This document shows, piece by piece, positions 13,465-15,223 of a stretch of 15,223 nucleotides of DNA. The position numbers were made by a program, and so were the translations under genes. Source of the stretch: Desulfobacterales bacterium (GTDB taxonomy: Bacteria > Desulfobacterota > Desulfobacteria > Desulfobacterales > RPRI01). Under the pieces are notes generated by a model. It saw only the letters and a list, made by a program, of their open reading frames with translations, did not search any database and was not told the origin of the DNA. Numbering within the stretch: the stretch's first letter is position 1; each line of letters opens with the position of its first letter. Location: the NCBI GenBank assembly GCA_020052975.1, contig JAGVOC010000288.1, positions 1 through 15,223 on the forward strand. Direction: 5' to 3'.

Positions 13465-14893
13465 TTCTAAGTTTGTTCAGATTTAATATCTCATTTTTTA
13501 ACAAGAACAGACAACTTATTGAAAACATAAAATAATAAAAAACAACTTGAAGAACTGCCAGTTCAAAATACAACGAAATCATAAAAATTACCGAAAATAT
13601 GAAAATAATTATAATCCGCTTTAAAATTGAGAATAATGTTTGCTTTATGTGACCCATAAGCAACAGCTCATTTACAATAAACCATATAAACAATATGGCA
13701 ACCTTAACAAATGCAATGGCCAGTAAATCATACGTATATTTTGCCACCACGAATATCGCTGCAAAACTCATTAAGGATATAACAAATGTAGATAAAAAAT
13801 ATCTCGTTTGAAGAAAATAGAGTTTGTAGTAATTATTATGCAGTATCTGAATCGTTGTTATAAAACCAACCGTTAACATTAGAACTTTTATATACGGCAG
13901 CGTCTCTGAATAGTTCGGTAAAAAAAAGCTTATGAATATAGCAGCAAGAGGATATATTCCGAGTATGATTCCCCAAATGAGAACTATTAACGATGAGGAT
14001 AAACTGTAAGCTTTATTTTTTATTTCTTCAGGAGCCACTGCTAAATGAGGGAAAATTACAGTAGAAATAGTATTAGTGAAAATACTAAAAATACCTAATA
14101 TAGTTATTGCGAAAGCATAGAAAGCAAATTTATTGATACTGAAAAGCGCGCCTACAATCATTACATCTGCATTGAGTATTAAAAAGACAATAAAATTACC
14201 AAATAGCAACGGCCAGCCTGATTTAATATATTTTAGTAATACATTCCAATAATGAAGTTCTATTCTACAGGGTGATTTAATTGCCTCTTTCAAGAAATGA
14301 AAATAGATTAGGAATATAAGGAAACAGGCACCAATATAGACAAAAATTACTTTTTCATGATTTAGTATTTTCAGAACATACAGAAATCCAATACTACTTA
14401 AAAAAATTAAAGGTCTAATAAAACTTAAGATGCTTACTATTCTGAACTTTCTGGCTGCTTGAAAGGTAAATTGGGAAAACGCTAATAAGTTTAAAATAAA
14501 AGCATAGACTAGTGCTAAGAGAGAAATATTCCTGTTTGCAAAATCTAAATATAAAAAACCTATTAACAATATTGTTGAAATAATAGATAAATGAATAAAT
14601 AATACCCTAAAAGCATAACGTATAATGCCGGCTAAATCCTTCATCTGCTTCCCAGCCCAATCCAAATAGACACCATCAGTAAATCCTAAGTGTAACAAAC
14701 CACTAAATCCTGTATAAAGTAAAAATAATTTCCAATAGCCATAGTCCTCCACTGTTAATATTTTAGGTATTATCAATCCCTGTATTACTCCGAGCACAAA
14801 AACGCCAACATTAGCAGACCCGACTAAGGAAAGATCACTAATAAAGGTACTAAGACTAAAAGTGTGAGGTTGTTCTGGGTCAATTTTGCGCAT
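13454..14893 (-). CDS. Wzx-type polysaccharide flippase
   Basis: About 479 residues with a dozen or more membrane segments, of the polysaccharide biosynthesis/MOP exporter family. Near the start it has S-A-N-V-G-V-F-V-L-G-V-I-Q-G-L-I-I-P-K-I-L, then V-E-D-Y-G-Y-W-K-L, the typical first-helix pattern of Wzx proteins that move undecaprenyl-linked repeat units to the periplasmic side. The frame can also start at TTG 14905, four codons earlier. ATG 14893 is chosen because it is the normal codon; neither has a clear Shine-Dalgarno. It is the first gene of the tight operon and its codons are strongly AT-rich. The upstream gap (14906-15223) contains only repeats. Confidence 0.9.
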   Translation of the reverse strand: MRKIDPEQPHTFSLSTFISDLSLVGSANVGVFVLGVIQGLIIPKILTVEDYGYWKLFLLYTGFSGLLHLGFTDGVYLDWAGKQMKDLAGIIRYAFRVLFIHLSIISTILLIGFLYLDFANRNISLLALVYAFILNLLAFSQFTFQAARKFRIVSILSFIRPLIFLSSIGFLYVLKILNHEKVIFVYIGACFLIFLIYFHFLKEAIKSPCRIELHYWNVLLKYIKSGWPLLFGNFIVFLILNADVMIVGALFSINKFAFYAFAITILGIFSIFTNTISTVIFPHLAVAPEEIKNKAYSLSSSLIVLIWGIILGIYPLAAIFISFFLPNYSETLPYIKVLMLTVGFITTIQILHNNYYKLYFLQTRYFLSTFVISLMSFAAIFVVAKYTYDLLAIAFVKVAILFIWFIVNELLLMGHIKQTLFSILKRIIIIFIFSVIFMISLYFELAVLQVVFYYFMFSISCLFLLKNEILNLNKLRNVK

Positions 14894-14992
14894 TAAAGTG
14901 GGCAAGTCTTAGGGGACGTTGTTGAATTAATTAACTTTTCAGTCATTAAGCCTCGTTAAGAAGAAATAAGATCGAGGTTCGAGATCGTTCGT

Positions 14993-15028
14993 TGCGTTTA
15001 TAGGGTTTATCGCGTTCATTGAGTTTAA
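14993..15028. repeat. 9-bp degenerate tandem array
   Basis: Four units in register: TGCGTTTAT, AGGGTTTAT, CGCGTTCAT, TGAGTTTAA. The same unit type returns at 15126-15170. Confidence 0.75.
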
Positions 15029-15091
15029 GGGGAATAAATCAGGGTCAGGTCTCCAAATCGCACATTTACTGACTGTAAAGCGTTGAACGAC

Positions 15092-15119
15092 CGTGAATCG
15101 TGAAGCGTGAGTCGTGAAC
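15092..15119. repeat. 7-bp tandem array (CGTGANN)
   Basis: Four units in exact register: CGTGAAT, CGTGAAG, CGTGAGT, CGTGAAC. It has the same period as arrays A, B and C but an unrelated sequence. Confidence 0.82.
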
Positions 15120-15125
15120 AGGGAA

Positions 15126-15170
15126 AGAGTTCATAGCGTTAATAGCGTTTATTGAGTTTATAGAGTTACT
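15126..15170. repeat. 9-bp tandem array
   Basis: Five units in register: AGAGTTCAT, AGCGTTAAT, AGCGTTTAT, TGAGTTTAT, AGAGTTACT. It is the same family as 14993-15028, about 100 bp away, in the same orientation. Confidence 0.8.
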
Positions 15171-15172
15171 TT

Positions 15173-15220
15173 AGCTAGCAAGCTGACAAGCCATCAAGCT
15201 AACCGGCTGGCAAGCGATAA
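15173..15220. repeat. 8-bp degenerate tandem array
   Basis: Six units in register: AGCTAGCA, AGCTGACA, AGCCATCA, AGCTAACC, GGCTGGCA, AGCGATAA. It may continue past the window edge. Confidence 0.75.
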
Positions 15221-15223
15221 CAC

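Larger units (their letters stand above)
14906..15223. other. Gene-free stretch with several degenerate tandem arrays
   Basis: No credible gene was found in this 318-nt stretch. It holds short tandem arrays of different periods: 9 bp (14993-15028, G-x-GTTTAT type), 7 bp (15092-15119, four CGTGAAN units), 9 bp (15126-15170, AGCGTTTAT type) and 8 bp (15173-15220, AGCTNNCA type). Between them, around 15035-15055, is AATCAGGGTCAGGTCT, a string I associate with remnants next to REP-associated transposases, from memory only. No clear promoter for the flippase operon could be picked out. Confidence 0.7.

Noticed and set aside
15035..15060. Remnant of a REP-associated transposase element
   Set aside because: Only a short string (AATCAGGGTCAGGTCT) is suggestive. 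No transposase coding sequence is present in the window, so it is mentioned but not called.

Overview
The window reads as part of a surface- or exo-polysaccharide locus from a Gram-negative-type, moderately AT-rich bacterium. The mixture of glycosyltransferases, a VanZ-like protein, several toxin-antitoxin (TA) modules and abundant degenerate short tandem repeats resembles uncultured Nitrospirota or Desulfobacterota genomes. That placement is an impression from gene content, not something the sequence proves. No rRNA, tRNA or CRISPR array was seen.

Every convincing gene lies on the minus strand, so the locus reads from high to low coordinates. From 14893 to 6597 there is a tight block: Wzx-type flippase, zinc-ribbon SAM methyltransferase, GT2 glycosyltransferase, O-antigen ligase/polymerase-like membrane protein, a second GT2, a nucleotidyltransferase/thymidylate-kinase-like fusion, and an APH-fold kinase. 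Junctions are overlaps of 4 to 14 bp or gaps of 3 to 11 bp, as in one translationally coupled operon. A second, looser block (5036 to 175) carries two GT4 glycosyltransferases, a DUF1972-type glycosyltransferase, a VanZ-like protein and a 38-residue remnant of another GT2. Together these would build a lipid-linked glycan, flip it, and polymerise or ligate it.

Small selfish or defence-type modules sit in the gaps: a four-helix-bundle (S23-type) gene split by a GIY-YIG nuclease element (5908-6569), an MNT/HEPN pair (5088-5833), a HicB/HicA pair (3214-3668), and the start of an antitoxin-like gene (1-123). These gaps also hold heptanucleotide tandem arrays (5040-5095, 5881-5922, 6564-6612, and a different family at 3182-3208 and 3756-3818). 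The arrays lie exactly at module borders and often supply the stop codon of the upstream gene.

Two features look least ordinary. First, a 298-bp element (6121-6418) consists of a GIY-YIG gene between near-perfect terminal inverted repeats (CCCTGTGAAATA) and interrupts the S23-type gene at its conserved SIPS..AEG site; both halves are still readable. Second, a 31-bp near-identical palindromic repeat occurs at three consecutive gene junctions (315-345, 774-804, 1940-1970). In two of them it supplies the stop codon and the same C-terminal residues (KTYTSEV) to unrelated proteins, and it contains paired Shine-Dalgarno-like and anti-Shine-Dalgarno-like sequences.

The right end (14906-15223) has no recognisable gene but is full of degenerate tandem arrays with periods of 9, 7, 9 and 8.
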